64,000 nucleotides of DNA, taken from NCBI RefSeq assembly GCF_014489635.1, contig NZ_CP060828.1, forward strand, positions 6,160,001 to 6,224,000, read 5' to 3'. The stretch comes from Streptomyces roseirectus (GTDB lineage Bacteria > Actinomycetota > Actinomycetes > Streptomycetales > Streptomycetaceae). The notes beneath the pieces were generated by a model that saw nothing but the letters and a program-made list of their open reading frames with translations, was not told the origin of the DNA and did not search any database. Of the stretch, positions 53,798-62,306 are shown one piece after another (the first letter of the stretch is position 1; each line of letters begins with the position of its first letter). The translations under genes and the position numbers were made by a program.

Positions 53798-55107
53798 CGG
53801 GTGGTGGCCCTCTCCGAAGCGGTGTGGCCGGCCAGGGCCCACCAGGCGATCAGGCCCAGGCAGATGGCCGTGAGGACGGTGGAGGGGCCGCCGATGTCGG
53901 CGTACATGAAGTCGGTGAGTTGCCAGACGGAGAGGCCGCAGGCGATCAACGCGCAGTCGAGGAAGGGGTGTTGGCGGGTGCGGGTGCGCAGGAGGTTGCG
54001 GAGGGCGCAGGTGAGGAGGGCGAGCCAGCAGCCGGCCAGGGCGAGGAGGCCGAGTAGGCCCTGTTCGCTGAGGATCAGGAGGTACATGTTGTGGGGGGAG
54101 AGCAGCGGCTGCTTGACGTAGGCCGAGCCCGCCCCCTCGGTGTCGCTGCCGGAGGAGAGCGCCAGCGACGCGTGGGCGTCGCGGTGTTCGGGGAAGCCCT
54201 TCAACCCGACGCCGGTCAGGGGCTGTTCGCGCCACATGTCGAGGGCGGCGGCCCACATGGTGTACCGGTCGGTGACGGACTGGTCCGGCGTACCGGTGAC
54301 CTGGGTGATGCTGCTGACCCGCTCCTGGAGCATCGCGGAGCCGACCCCGAACCCGCCGACGAGGACGACCCCGAGGGCGGCCACGACCGCCCCCGCCTTG
54401 AGGGCCCTGCGCAGCCCGGCCAGCACCAGCTGGACCGTGCACGTCAGCGCCGTCGCGATCCAGGCCCCCCGGCTGAAGGACAGCGCCAGCGGAATGAGCA
54501 GCGCCCCCGCGCAGACCGCGGCGATCACCCGTTCCCGGGCGACGGTCCGCCCCAGCGCCAGCCCCACCGCGCAGATCAGCCCGAAGGACACGACGGTCGC
54601 CATCCCCATCACGTCCTGCGGCCCGAACGTGCCCACGGCCCGGATCTCCTCGCCCTGGTAGGACGCCCCGGTGTGCGTGACGAACTGGTGCACGCCGACG
54701 GCCCCCTGCCACCCGGCGAGGCCGACGAACGCCCAGGCCAGCAGCCGGAAGTCACGGGCGTCCCGGATCAGCAGCAGGACGGCCGCCGGCACCAGCACGA
54801 AGACCTGGAGGTAGCGGCCGAGCCCGGACATCCCGGCGCCCGCCGAGGCCGCGCCGAGCGCCGCGAGCGTCAGCCCCGCGACCGGCATCCCGAACAGCAC
54901 GGCGGCCCGCAGGGACAGCGGCCGGGCCCGCCGCCGCAGGAGCCGGACGACGCAGAAGAGGACGACGAGCGCGGAGAGCGCGTCGGCGGGCCCCGCACCC
55001 CCCTCGCCGCCGGGCGCGACGGGCAGGGCGACGAGCGCGATCACGGCGGCGACCGGCAGCACCGGCGACCAGGACCGGGGCGGGGCGAGGGGCAGGGCGA
55101 GGGCCAT
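53794..55107 (-). CDS. O-antigen ligase/polymerase-like (Wzy type) membrane protein
   Basis: A 437-residue protein with about a dozen hydrophobic helices and one large extracytoplasmic loop (QVTGTPDQSVTDRYTMWAAALDMWREQPLTGVGLKGFP, about 265-302, then SPHNMYLLILSEQGLLGLL). This is the Wzy_C/O-antigen ligase pattern, in which the H-N-x-x-L-x-x-L-x-E-x-G motif recurs. It would polymerise or ligate the repeat unit. The start at 55107 fits, with 5 bp to the upstream sugar transferase stop. Confidence 0.87.
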   Translation of the reverse strand: MALALPLAPPRSWSPVLPVAAVIALVALPVAPGGEGGAGPADALSALVVLFCVVRLLRRRARPLSLRAAVLFGMPVAGLTLAALGAASAGAGMSGLGRYLQVFVLVPAAVLLLIRDARDFRLLAWAFVGLAGWQGAVGVHQFVTHTGASYQGEEIRAVGTFGPQDVMGMATVVSFGLICAVGLALGRTVARERVIAAVCAGALLIPLALSFSRGAWIATALTCTVQLVLAGLRRALKAGAVVAALGVVLVGGFGVGSAMLQERVSSITQVTGTPDQSVTDRYTMWAAALDMWREQPLTGVGLKGFPEHRDAHASLALSSGSDTEGAGSAYVKQPLLSPHNMYLLILSEQGLLGLLALAGCWLALLTCALRNLLRTRTRQHPFLDCALIACGLSVWQLTDFMYADIGGPSTVLTAICLGLIAWWALAGHTASERATTR

Positions 55108-55112
55108 CGGCG

Positions 55113-56513
55113 TCAGCTCCCGGTCGGACGGACGAAGGCGGCGGCCGTGCGCAGCAGGATGCAGACGTCCTGCCACAGCGACCAGTTGTCGATGTACGCG
55201 TTGTCGAAGCGGGCCCGGTCCTCGATCGAGGTGTCCCCGCGCAGCCCGTTGATCTGGGCCAGCCCGGTGATCCCGACCCGCATCCGGTGCCGGGCCGCGT
55301 AACCGGGGTACGTCTGGCTGAACTGCCCGACGAAATAAGGCCGTTCGGGACGCGGCCCGACGAGGCTCATGTCCCCGCGCAGCACGTTCCACAGCTGCAG
55401 CAGCTCGTCCAGCGAGGTCTGCCGCAGGAACCGGCAGAACCGGCTCATCTCCCGCTCCCCGGCGACGCTCCACCGCGTCGCGGCCTCGTGGTCGTCGGCG
55501 GGCCGGTACGTGCGGAACTTCAGCAGCGTGAACGGCCGCCCGTCCTTGCCGATCCGCTCCTGCCGGAACACCACCCCGGGCCCGTCGGTGAGCCGCAGCA
55601 CGATCGCGCACACCAGCAGCAGCGGGCTGATCAGCAGCAGCAGCGTCCCGGACACGGCGACGTCCAGCAGCCGCTTCCCGGCGCTGCCCCGCCGCCGCAG
55701 CCCGAGGTCGACGGGCCGGCGCGGGTACCCGGCGAGATGGTCGCGCGAGCCGTGCGACGGCGACTCGGCGTCGACCTCCCACACCGCGCACCCCGACTCG
55801 GCGAGCGCCCGCAGCAGCGGCGCCTGCTTGACCCGGACGGCCGGGTCGACGCACAGGATGTCCCGCACCCCGTTCTGCACGACCGCCCGCTGGACGTCCT
55901 GACCGGTCGTCAGAACCGGCAACTGGCCGCCGGAGCCGCCCTGTTCGGCGACGATCCCGACCGGCTCCACCCCGCACCGGGGATGCCGCAGGACGGCGGC
56001 GGCGACCCGCTGGGCGGTGGCGGCGGGGCCCACGACGAGCGCGGCGCGCGGACGCCGGGCCAGCAGCCGCCGGCGCCGGTAGTGCACCAGCGACCGACCG
56101 AGGCAGGCGGCGCCCGCCTGAGCGGCGCACCCGGCCCCGAGCGTCGCCCAACTCAGCGCGTCGGCGGGCGAGTTCGCGGCGACCAGGGTGGCCAGCGCCA
56201 GCCAGGCCACCGCGATCCGCCCGCACACGGCGGGGAGTTCGTCCAGCACCCCGGCGACGGGCCGGGCCCGCTGGGGCCGCAGGAGTATCGTCGCCGCCAC
56301 CAACGCCCCGACCAGCAGCGGCCTGCGCTGCGCCTCGGCCAGCGCCGGGAGCCCGGCGGCGACGGCGGCGAAGTCGGCCAGCAGCAGCGGCAGCGGCGAG
56401 GGCGGCCGCGCGGAGGGCCGCCGGACCGGGAACCGGAACCCCGTGCCGCTCTCGCGGCGGGGCATGACGGAGACGGGTGAACCGGGGGAGGGGACGGTGC
56501 TTTCGGCGGTCAC
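55113..56513 (-). CDS. Initiating sugar-phosphate transferase (WbaP/WcaJ-like)
   Basis: A 466-residue polyprenol-phosphate sugar-1-phosphate transferase. The N-terminal half has helices and a nucleotide-binding-like region (RAALVVGPAATAQRVAAAVL). The C-terminal catalytic domain, from about residue 280 (KRLLDVAVSGTLLLLISPLLL), holds QERIGKDGRPFTLLKFRT, LRQTSLDELLQLWNVLRGDMSLVGPRP and ITGLAQINGLRGDTSIEDR, the PF02397 signature. It starts repeat-unit assembly on the lipid carrier. GTG at 56513 overlaps the upstream stop as GTGA. Confidence 0.92.
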   Translation of the reverse strand: MTAESTVPSPGSPVSVMPRRESGTGFRFPVRRPSARPPSPLPLLLADFAAVAAGLPALAEAQRRPLLVGALVAATILLRPQRARPVAGVLDELPAVCGRIAVAWLALATLVAANSPADALSWATLGAGCAAQAGAACLGRSLVHYRRRRLLARRPRAALVVGPAATAQRVAAAVLRHPRCGVEPVGIVAEQGGSGGQLPVLTTGQDVQRAVVQNGVRDILCVDPAVRVKQAPLLRALAESGCAVWEVDAESPSHGSRDHLAGYPRRPVDLGLRRRGSAGKRLLDVAVSGTLLLLISPLLLVCAIVLRLTDGPGVVFRQERIGKDGRPFTLLKFRTYRPADDHEAATRWSVAGEREMSRFCRFLRQTSLDELLQLWNVLRGDMSLVGPRPERPYFVGQFSQTYPGYAARHRMRVGITGLAQINGLRGDTSIEDRARFDNAYIDNWSLWQDVCILLRTAAAFVRPTGS

Positions 56514-57688
56514 GAGTGGATGGACTCCCTGCACTCGGTGGGCTCGACGCGCGGCAACGGCCGCTCGCCGCCGAGGAGTTCGCGGTAGAGGTCCGCGATC
56601 GCCCCGGCGGTGTGCCGCACGTCGTGTGTGGACAGGACGTGCCGGCGGCCCCGGGAGCCGAGGGACGCGCGCAGCGAAGGGTCGAGCAGCAGGCCGGTGA
56701 CCGCGCCGGCCAGCGCGGCGGGCTCCCCGGACGGCACCAGGCACCGGTCGGCGAGCGCGGCCGGCAGGCTCTCGCGGGCGCCGTCCACATCGCTCACCAC
56801 CACCGGCCGACCGCACGCCATCGCCTCCAGCGGGGCGAGCGCCATGCCCTCCCAGCGGGACGGCAGGACGACCAGGTCGGCGGCCCGGTACCAGGGCGCG
56901 GTGTCCTCGACGGCCCCGGCGAACGTCACCGACTCCGGTGCCCGCGCGGCGAGTCGAGCCCGGTCGGGGCCGTCGCCGACGAGCACCAGCCGGGCCCCGG
57001 GAACCTCCCGGACGACCGTCTCCCAGGCCGCGAGCAGCACGTCCTGCCCCTTCTGCCGGCACAGCCGCCCCACGCACACCACGAGCGGCGCGGCCGACTC
57101 GACGCCGGGCAGCAGGGCGGCGCGGACGGCGTCCGCGGGTGCGGGGCGGAAGCGGCCGGTGTCGATGCCGTTGGGGACCACCCGGTAGTGCCCGGCGATC
57201 CCGGCCCGCTGGCCGGTCGCCTGCTCGGCGGCGCTCACGCACACCAGCCGCTCGGCCCAACGCGCCCCGAAACGCTCCCAGTTGACGGCGAAGGCGGCCA
57301 TGGCCCCGTCGACCGCCTCGAACGACCAGGCGTGCGGCTGGAACACCGTCGGCACCCGCCCGCGCACCGCGAGGCGCCCGGCGAGGCCGGCCTTCGCGGA
57401 GTGCGCGTGCACCAACTCCGGCCGCACGTCCCGCAGTACGCGCGTCAGGCGCCGCACCTCGCCCCAGAGCGAGGGCCCCGGCGCCCGCGCCGCCTCCCAG
57501 CGGCGCACGACGGCCCCGAGCGCGGCCAGGTCGGCGGCGAGCGGACTGTCGGGGACGGCGACCGTGACGTGGTACCCGGCCGCGAGCTGAGCCATCGTCA
57601 GATCCCGGACGACGCGGGCGACTCCGCCGTCCACGGGCTGGGCGACGTGCAGGACCCGGGGGCCGGCTTCGGGCACTGGCTGGTGCAT
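56510..57688 (-). CDS. Glycosyltransferase family 4
   Basis: A 392-residue GT-B enzyme. N-terminal VDGGVARVVRDLTMAQLAAG, VHAHSAKAGLAGRLAVRG, then VPNGIDTGRF and the donor site SRWEGMALAPLEAMACGRPVVVSDVDG (near 300-326). It adds a sugar after the initiating transferase. It starts 54 bp after the DUF3344-like gene and overlaps the next gene by 4 bp, so it is part of the same run. Sugar unknown. Confidence 0.91.
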   Translation of the reverse strand: MHQPVPEAGPRVLHVAQPVDGGVARVVRDLTMAQLAAGYHVTVAVPDSPLAADLAALGAVVRRWEAARAPGPSLWGEVRRLTRVLRDVRPELVHAHSAKAGLAGRLAVRGRVPTVFQPHAWSFEAVDGAMAAFAVNWERFGARWAERLVCVSAAEQATGQRAGIAGHYRVVPNGIDTGRFRPAPADAVRAALLPGVESAAPLVVCVGRLCRQKGQDVLLAAWETVVREVPGARLVLVGDGPDRARLAARAPESVTFAGAVEDTAPWYRAADLVVLPSRWEGMALAPLEAMACGRPVVVSDVDGARESLPAALADRCLVPSGEPAALAGAVTGLLLDPSLRASLGSRGRRHVLSTHDVRHTAGAIADLYRELLGGERPLPRVEPTECRESIHS

Positions 57689-57742
57689 TGCGCGGTTTCC
57701 TCGCTCACGGACGACGCTCGGGACGGGCGGGAACGCGCCTGA

Positions 57743-58819
57743 CTACTGCCGGGCGTCGACGGCGACGAAGAGCGCGCCGGCCCACGCCGCGTCCCGGGAG
57801 GAAACGAGACGGAAGGCCGCCTGGTCACCACCGCGCCGCAAACCCTCGCTCAGATCGAACACGTCGGAGTCGTAGCCGAGGGTGCTCGCGTACGCCGGTT
57901 CACGCGCCGCCGGAGCCTCCCCCGGCTCGCTGATCGTGGAGTTCAGTACGTCGTCGCCCGGATTCGCGGCGTCGGAGAGCCGTGTCGAGCGGCCGGCGCC
58001 CGTCGAAAGGACGAGCGAGTCACCCGTTCGGCCGGGGTCACCGTTGTAGGCCACGAGCCCGGCGTACCCGCCCGCGTGCGCCGCCAGCGCGCGCCCCTTG
58101 AGTGTCACTTCGTGCCCCCGCTTGCCGTTCAGGGTGTCGAAGCCGTCCCAGAGGGAGAGGTGGCGGAGGGGTTCGTTCCGATTGTCGTACGCCACGACGA
58201 GCGTCCACCCGCCCCAGGCGCCGGCCTTCGACTTCCCCATCGCCACGTTGACTTGTGCGACCGTGTAGAGCCCCGCGCCGCTCTCCCGGACGAGCTTGGT
58301 GACGTCGGCGGACGCCTGGAAGGCGTCGGCGCCGCCCGCGACACGGTGGCCGGTGACGGTGTCGGCGAGCAGCGCCTTGTAGGAGCCGCCGGGTTCGGCG
58401 ATCAGCACCCGGCCGTTGTCCTTCGGCGGCTTCTGCTCGCCCACGCGCAGGTTGCCGCCCCAGTAGAGGCGGGCGTACGTGACGCGCGAGCCCTCGGGGA
58501 GGCGGACCTCGGCGCGGGAGGAGTTGTAGGTGTTGGGGTCGTCGTCGACGTCGACGTAGAACATGTCGAAGTCCCCGTTGGCGGCCGGGAGTCCGGCCCG
58601 TACCTCGGCGCAGCCGGCCGTCTCGGCGCGGCAGGTGATCGAGGTGTTGGCGGCGCGGACGATGCCGCCGTGCCGGGTGGCGCGGTAGCGCTCGGCGAAG
58701 GGGAGGACGCTCGCCTCGGCGGCCGGGGCGGCGAGCGCCGGGTGCGAGGTCCAGAGGGTGGCGAGGGCGACGGCGCCCACCGTCGCGCGGCGCAGCAGCG
58801 GAGCCAGAGGAGTGGGCAT
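57743..58819 (-). CDS. Secreted DUF3344-like protein heading the polysaccharide run
   Basis: A 358-residue exported protein. The signal peptide runs from MPTPLAPLLRRATVGAVALATLW to about residue 32. The body has blocks such as RLPEGSRVTYARLYWGGN, DVTKLVRESGAGLYTVAQVN, GGWTLVVAYDN and RGHEVTLKGR, resembling a DUF3344-type surface protein family by recall; no catalytic motif is visible. It lies 54 bp upstream of the first glycosyltransferase on the same strand, and may be the first gene of the operon. ATG at 58819 gives the clear signal peptide. Confidence 0.72.
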   Translation of the reverse strand: MPTPLAPLLRRATVGAVALATLWTSHPALAAPAAEASVLPFAERYRATRHGGIVRAANTSITCRAETAGCAEVRAGLPAANGDFDMFYVDVDDDPNTYNSSRAEVRLPEGSRVTYARLYWGGNLRVGEQKPPKDNGRVLIAEPGGSYKALLADTVTGHRVAGGADAFQASADVTKLVRESGAGLYTVAQVNVAMGKSKAGAWGGWTLVVAYDNRNEPLRHLSLWDGFDTLNGKRGHEVTLKGRALAAHAGGYAGLVAYNGDPGRTGDSLVLSTGAGRSTRLSDAANPGDDVLNSTISEPGEAPAAREPAYASTLGYDSDVFDLSEGLRRGGDQAAFRLVSSRDAAWAGALFVAVDARQ

Positions 58820-58909
58820 GACCGGCGTGGCCCTTTCGGGGAACCTGCGGCGGCGAGTCCGCAGTGCGATTTGCTGGCTTATAGGGGTGGCTCGGATGGG
58901 CCGCAACTC

Positions 58910-58927
58910 TAGTCCGTATTCGGACTA
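58910..58927. promoter_or_regulatory. Perfect inverted repeat upstream of polysaccharide run and chaplin
   Basis: TAGTCCG (58910-58916), TATT, CGGACTA (58921-58927). It lies between the leftward DUF3344-like gene and the rightward chaplin, 90 bp from the former start. It is a candidate operator; the regulator is unknown. Confidence 0.55.
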
Positions 58928-58997
58928 ATCCGGTGATAGCCGGGCAAGTGTGTCGGAATGGTGAAAGCGGCCGGTCGGCACATCACCCCATTGGCCG

Positions 58998-59025
58998 CAC
59001 AACCAGCGGCGGCGCCACGCGTTGA
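58998..59025 (+). promoter_or_regulatory. Sigma-BldN-like promoter of chaplin
   Basis: CACAAC (58998-59003), a 16-bp spacer, and CGTTGA (59020-59025). The -10 is identical to the consensus I recall, and the -35 matches in four of six. It lies 60 bp before the chaplin ATG. Confidence 0.6.
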
Positions 59026-59085
59026 CACAGCGCTGGGCATCCCCGCCCGGATGTTTGTGTCAAATCCTCCAAGGAGCACCTCTCC

Positions 59086-59325
59086 ATGTCGCGTATCGCG
59101 AAGGGCCTGGCCCTCACCACCGTTGCCGTAGCGGCCGTCGCCGGCGCCTCCGGCGTCGCCGCCGCCGACAGTGGCGCGCAGGGTGTCGCCGAGCACTCCC
59201 CGGGCGTGCTGTCGGGCAACGTCGTCCAGGCCCCGATCCACGTGCCGGTCAACGTCTGCGGCAACTCCGTCGACGTCATCGGCCTGCTGAACCCGGCCTT
59301 CGGCAACACCTGCGTCAACGACTGA
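59086..59325 (+). CDS. chpF: Short chaplin
   Basis: A 79-residue short chaplin with a signal peptide ending near AAA-DSG (residue 27), then HSPGVLSGNVVQAPIHVPVNVCGNSVDVIGLLNPAFGNTCVND. The two cysteines and all family positions are present. CAAGGAG lies 9-14 bp before the ATG. The name chpF follows its place between the polysaccharide genes and the tyrosinase, as I recall from S. coelicolor. It has its own BldN-like promoter and terminator. Confidence 0.93.
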   Translation: MSRIAKGLALTTVAVAAVAGASGVAAADSGAQGVAEHSPGVLSGNVVQAPIHVPVNVCGNSVDVIGLLNPAFGNTCVND

Positions 59326-59341
59326 CGCGCCTCTTCGCAGG

Positions 59342-59372
59342 ACGGCCGCTCCCCAGCCAGGGGAGCGGCCGT
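59342..59372 (+). terminator. Terminator of chaplin gene
   Basis: ACGGCCGCTCCCC (59342-59354) pairs with GGGGAGCGGCCGT (59360-59372), followed by TT-rich sequence. It begins 17 bp after the chaplin stop. Confidence 0.88.
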
Positions 59373-59554
59373 TTCGTGTGTGCTCCCCCGAATGGGGGGT
59401 CGGCCGCGCGACACGGGGCGCGGCGCTTGACGGCCCGTCCGACCTGGGGTGATGCGGTCACGCAAACGGTCGCGGGGCGTGATTGATCTGTTGCGGTGAG
59501 TGGGTGTCACTCGCACGGTGGGCTCAAGACCTGACGCAATCGAAAGGAATACTC

Positions 59555-60457
59555 ATGCGTGGTCTGCCCGTACGGCGTATCGCGTCCACCGCACTGTGCG
59601 CCTCCCTCGTCCTCGGCGTCGCCGCCCCCACCGCGTTCGCGGCGGACGGCTCCGCCCACGAACACGCGGCGGCGGCGTCCAAGACGGCCAAGGCTGCCGA
59701 GGCGCCCCTCCCCGACGCCGGCGCGCTGCTCGCCCAGACCAAGAGCCTCGGTGACCTCGGTTCCCTGCTCACCCCGGTCACCGACCTCGTCAACGCCGTA
59801 CTCGCCGCCCCCGACGGCCAGTTGACGCCGGACAAGGCCGCCGCGCTCTCCGACGCGATCAAGGCGGCCGTCGCCAAGATCAGCGCCGCGGCCCCGGCGA
59901 CCCCGGAACTCCCCGCCACCCCCGCCGTCCCCGAGACGCCGGCCCTCCCCGCGACCCCGCCCCTGCCCGAGACCCCGGCGCTCCCGGCCACGCCCCCGCT
60001 GCCGCAGACCCCGGCCCTGCCCCCCGCGCCCACCCTCCCGCTGCCGTCCACCGGCCAGAAGGCGGGCGCGGACGACGGCAAGGCGGCCCGCGACGACACC
60101 AAGGCCGCCCTCGCCGACGTCCAGGACGACGCGCTCGCCGCGCTGCAGGCCGCCGTCGCGAAACTGGTCGCGGCGGCGACGTCGGCCGACCCGACCGGCG
60201 TCGTCTCGGCGGCGACGGGCACGGTGCTCGGCCTCGTCAACCTCGTCGCGGCGACCCTCCTCGGCGGCGGCCTGCCCGTCCCGAGCCTGCCCGGACTGCC
60301 GCCGCTCCCGGCGCTGCCGGTCGACGCCCCGGCGCTGCCGGTCGACCCTCCGGCCCTGCCGGCGACGCCCGCCCTCCCGGCGACCCCGGCGCTGCCCGAG
60401 ACCCCGGCGCTCCCCGTGGCGCCCCAACTCCCGGTGGCGGCGCCGCAATTGCCGTGA
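59555..60457 (+). CDS. Secreted Ala/Pro-rich protein with PALPxTP repeats
   Basis: A 300-residue exported protein. The signal peptide ends at AFAAD (residue 29). The mature part alternates helical Ala-rich segments (GDLGSLLTPVTDLVNAVLAAPDGQLTPDKAAALSDAIKAAV) with two blocks of PALPATPPLPETPALP-like repeats (about 115-168 and 255-300). No cysteine or catalytic motif is seen. GAAAGGAA precedes the ATG. It has its own terminator. It may be a structural surface or wall-spanning protein; the function is unknown. Confidence 0.78.
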   Translation: MRGLPVRRIASTALCASLVLGVAAPTAFAADGSAHEHAAAASKTAKAAEAPLPDAGALLAQTKSLGDLGSLLTPVTDLVNAVLAAPDGQLTPDKAAALSDAIKAAVAKISAAAPATPELPATPAVPETPALPATPPLPETPALPATPPLPQTPALPPAPTLPLPSTGQKAGADDGKAARDDTKAALADVQDDALAALQAAVAKLVAAATSADPTGVVSAATGTVLGLVNLVAATLLGGGLPVPSLPGLPPLPALPVDAPALPVDPPALPATPALPATPALPETPALPVAPQLPVAAPQLP

Positions 60458-60476
60458 CCGAAAAGCAGTAGCCCGG

Positions 60477-60516
60477 AATTTCCGCACCCCGGCCGACCGG
60501 TCGGGGTGCGGAAATT
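60477..60516 (+). terminator. Terminator after Ala/Pro-rich gene
   Basis: AATTTCCGCACCCC (60477-60490) pairs perfectly with GGGGTGCGGAAATT (60503-60516), 20 bp after the stop. Confidence 0.85.
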
Positions 60517-60628
60517 TCCGCGTACACGTATGTCCGCGCACGTCCGTGCGTTTCCGGTGCGCGAGGGAATCGTTAGGCACGGCGTCGTGATCGCCGACTC
60601 CCTCTCAGCCGCCGATGAAAGGAACCCG

Positions 60629-60919
60629 ATGAAGTCCCTCAAGGCTGCCGCCGTCATTGCCGGAACCGTCGCCCTCGCGGGTGCCGCCGCGCCCGCCTTC
60701 GCGCACAGCACCGCCGACCTGACGCCCACCAGCCTCACCGGCGCGGTGAACACGCTCACCTCGGGGGGCCTCACCGCCGACGACGTGATGCCGCTCCAGC
60801 ACCAGTCCAACGCGCTCGACACCGAGAACGCGAGCTCCCCGCTCAGCTCCGTCAAGGAGGCGGCCGGCGCGCTCAACACGCACAACCCGCTCCTCGGCGG
60901 ACTCCCGCTGCAGAGCTGA
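60629..60919 (+). CDS. Small secreted protein, 96 residues
   Basis: A signal peptide of about 25 residues (MKSLKAAAVIAGTVALAGAAAPAFAHS) is followed by a 70-residue mature part with no cysteine, rich in Leu/Thr/Asn/Ser (DLTPTSLTGAVNTLTSGGLTADDVMP, NPLLGGLPLQS). The length and export resemble chaplin neighbours but not the chaplin motif. GAAAGGAA precedes ATG at 60629. The function is unknown. Confidence 0.75.
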   Translation: MKSLKAAAVIAGTVALAGAAAPAFAHSTADLTPTSLTGAVNTLTSGGLTADDVMPLQHQSNALDTENASSPLSSVKEAAGALNTHNPLLGGLPLQS

Positions 60920-61090
60920 ACACACCGCGGGGAGGGCCGGTCCGGGCGCGCCGGGACCGGCCCTCCGGCAACCCCCGGCGTCGACCCGCGACCCCGCTCG
61001 TCCCTCGTACGAGTGGCACACCCGTGCGGAGTCCTCCGCTCGGGTGAGGACACGCCCTGACGGCCCGTCGCGCGCCGCTATGGTCGCGCG

Positions 61091-61585
61091 GTGACCTCAA
61101 CTAGCGAAACCCGCCCCTTCCGTGTCGCCGACCTCGGCACCCTGGTCGTGATGCCGTGGAGCGGCGAGGCCCCCGACGGCAGTGACATGCCCTACCTGCT
61201 CGCCTACTCCCTCGGTGACGCGGCCGACGGGCCCGAGGTGACCGCGAGCGCCATCGAACGGCTCCTCGGTGACAACGGACTCCCGGTCGGCGGCGACCTC
61301 GTCGACGGGACCGAACGGCCGAGCCTGCCGGTCAGCCTGCTCGTCGAGTCGGGCCAGGCGGTCCTGAACATGCCCGGCCTCAACGCGCAGTGCGTGCCGC
61401 CGCCGGAGTGGCTGGCCGCCGTCGAGAACCGCGGCTACGCCTACCTCGTCTTCACCACCCGCCCCTGGCCCGAGGCCGAGCCGGGCAAGCCCGTCGAACT
61501 GGAGGCGCTGGCCGCGTTCGCGGGCGCCGACGAGACGCTGAACGCCGCCGCGCACATCGTGCTGCCCGCGCGCAGCCTCCGGTAA
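61091..61585 (+). CDS. DUF5949-like protein
   Basis: A 164-residue soluble protein that I recall as the Streptomyces DUF5949 family (start SETRPFRVADLGTLVVMPWSGEAPDGSDMPYLLAYSLGD). Later blocks are GGDLVDGTERPSLPVSLLVESGQAV and a final HIVLPARSLR. GTG at 61091 is the only good start. No catalytic motif is visible. It has its own strong terminator. Confidence 0.7.
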   Translation: MTSTSETRPFRVADLGTLVVMPWSGEAPDGSDMPYLLAYSLGDAADGPEVTASAIERLLGDNGLPVGGDLVDGTERPSLPVSLLVESGQAVLNMPGLNAQCVPPPEWLAAVENRGYAYLVFTTRPWPEAEPGKPVELEALAAFAGADETLNAAAHIVLPARSLR

Positions 61586-61608
61586 CGGCTTTTTCCCGCA
61601 GGACCACG

Positions 61609-61648
61609 GCGGCGGGGCGCTCACCCTTTCGAGTGAGCGCCCCGCCGC
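61609..61648 (+). terminator. Perfect 16-bp stem terminator
   Basis: GCGGCGGGGCGCTCAC (61609-61624) pairs perfectly with GTGAGCGCCCCGCCGC (61633-61648), followed by TTTAG. It starts 23 bp after the DUF5949-like gene. Confidence 0.9.
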
Positions 61649-61772
61649 TTTAGTCGTTCGATTCCCGCGTCCGGGGGAATTGCGGACCCGCCTCGTTTCC
61701 AGGGTGCTCGCCCCGCTCGTTACCCGTTGTGCAGAGCGCGTCCCCCGAAATCCGAAAGGGCCCGTACCCGAG

Positions 61773-62285
61773 ATGAAGTCGACCACCCGAGGAACCCTCG
61801 CCGCCGTGCTGCTGGCCGCCGCTGCCGGCGCCGCCGCCGCGACCCCCGCCGCCGCGGCCGAGACGGTTCCCGTGCCCGTCCCGCTGGAGGGCGCCGAGAC
61901 GGCGCTGGGCATGGAGCTGCCGAAGGTCGGCGGCGAGATCCCGCTCCCGATGCCGGGCGCGCCCGACGGCCCCCGGTACGTCGAGGGCAGCCTCGTCCCC
62001 GACCGCGCGCTCCCCCAGCTCCCCGTCGGCGCCGGCCTGCCGGGCCTCGGCATGCGGACGCCGATCCCGCGCGTCCTCGGCGACGAGTTCGACCACGTCG
62101 CCCTCGACGCCCCCGCGGGCGACGTCCGCGCGCTCGGCCCCGGCGCCACCCTCGACCTGCCCCTCACCCCGCCCAACCCCGACAACTTCGGCCTGCCCGA
62201 CCCGAAGCTGCCCGCCGCCGGCGTCGTCACCCCCGTCCTCCAGGCCGTCCCGGCCGCCGACCTCGGCCTGGGCGAGGGCCTGTAG
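61773..62285 (+). CDS. Secreted Pro/Leu-rich protein, 170 residues
   Basis: A signal peptide (MKSTTRGTLAAVLLAAAAGAAAATPAAAAE) is followed by a Pro/Leu/Gly-rich mature domain (VPVPVPLEGAETALGMELPKVGGEIPLPMPGAP; GLPGLGMRTPIPRVLGDEFDHVALDAPAGDV). No cysteine or known motif. ATG at 61773 follows GAAAGGG. It resembles in style the Ala/Pro-rich protein at 59555. A surface or sheath role is suggested only by its location. Confidence 0.72.
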   Translation: MKSTTRGTLAAVLLAAAAGAAAATPAAAAETVPVPVPLEGAETALGMELPKVGGEIPLPMPGAPDGPRYVEGSLVPDRALPQLPVGAGLPGLGMRTPIPRVLGDEFDHVALDAPAGDVRALGPGATLDLPLTPPNPDNFGLPDPKLPAAGVVTPVLQAVPAADLGLGEGL

Positions 62286-62306
62286 CGCCCGGCCCTCCCA
62301 CGACGG

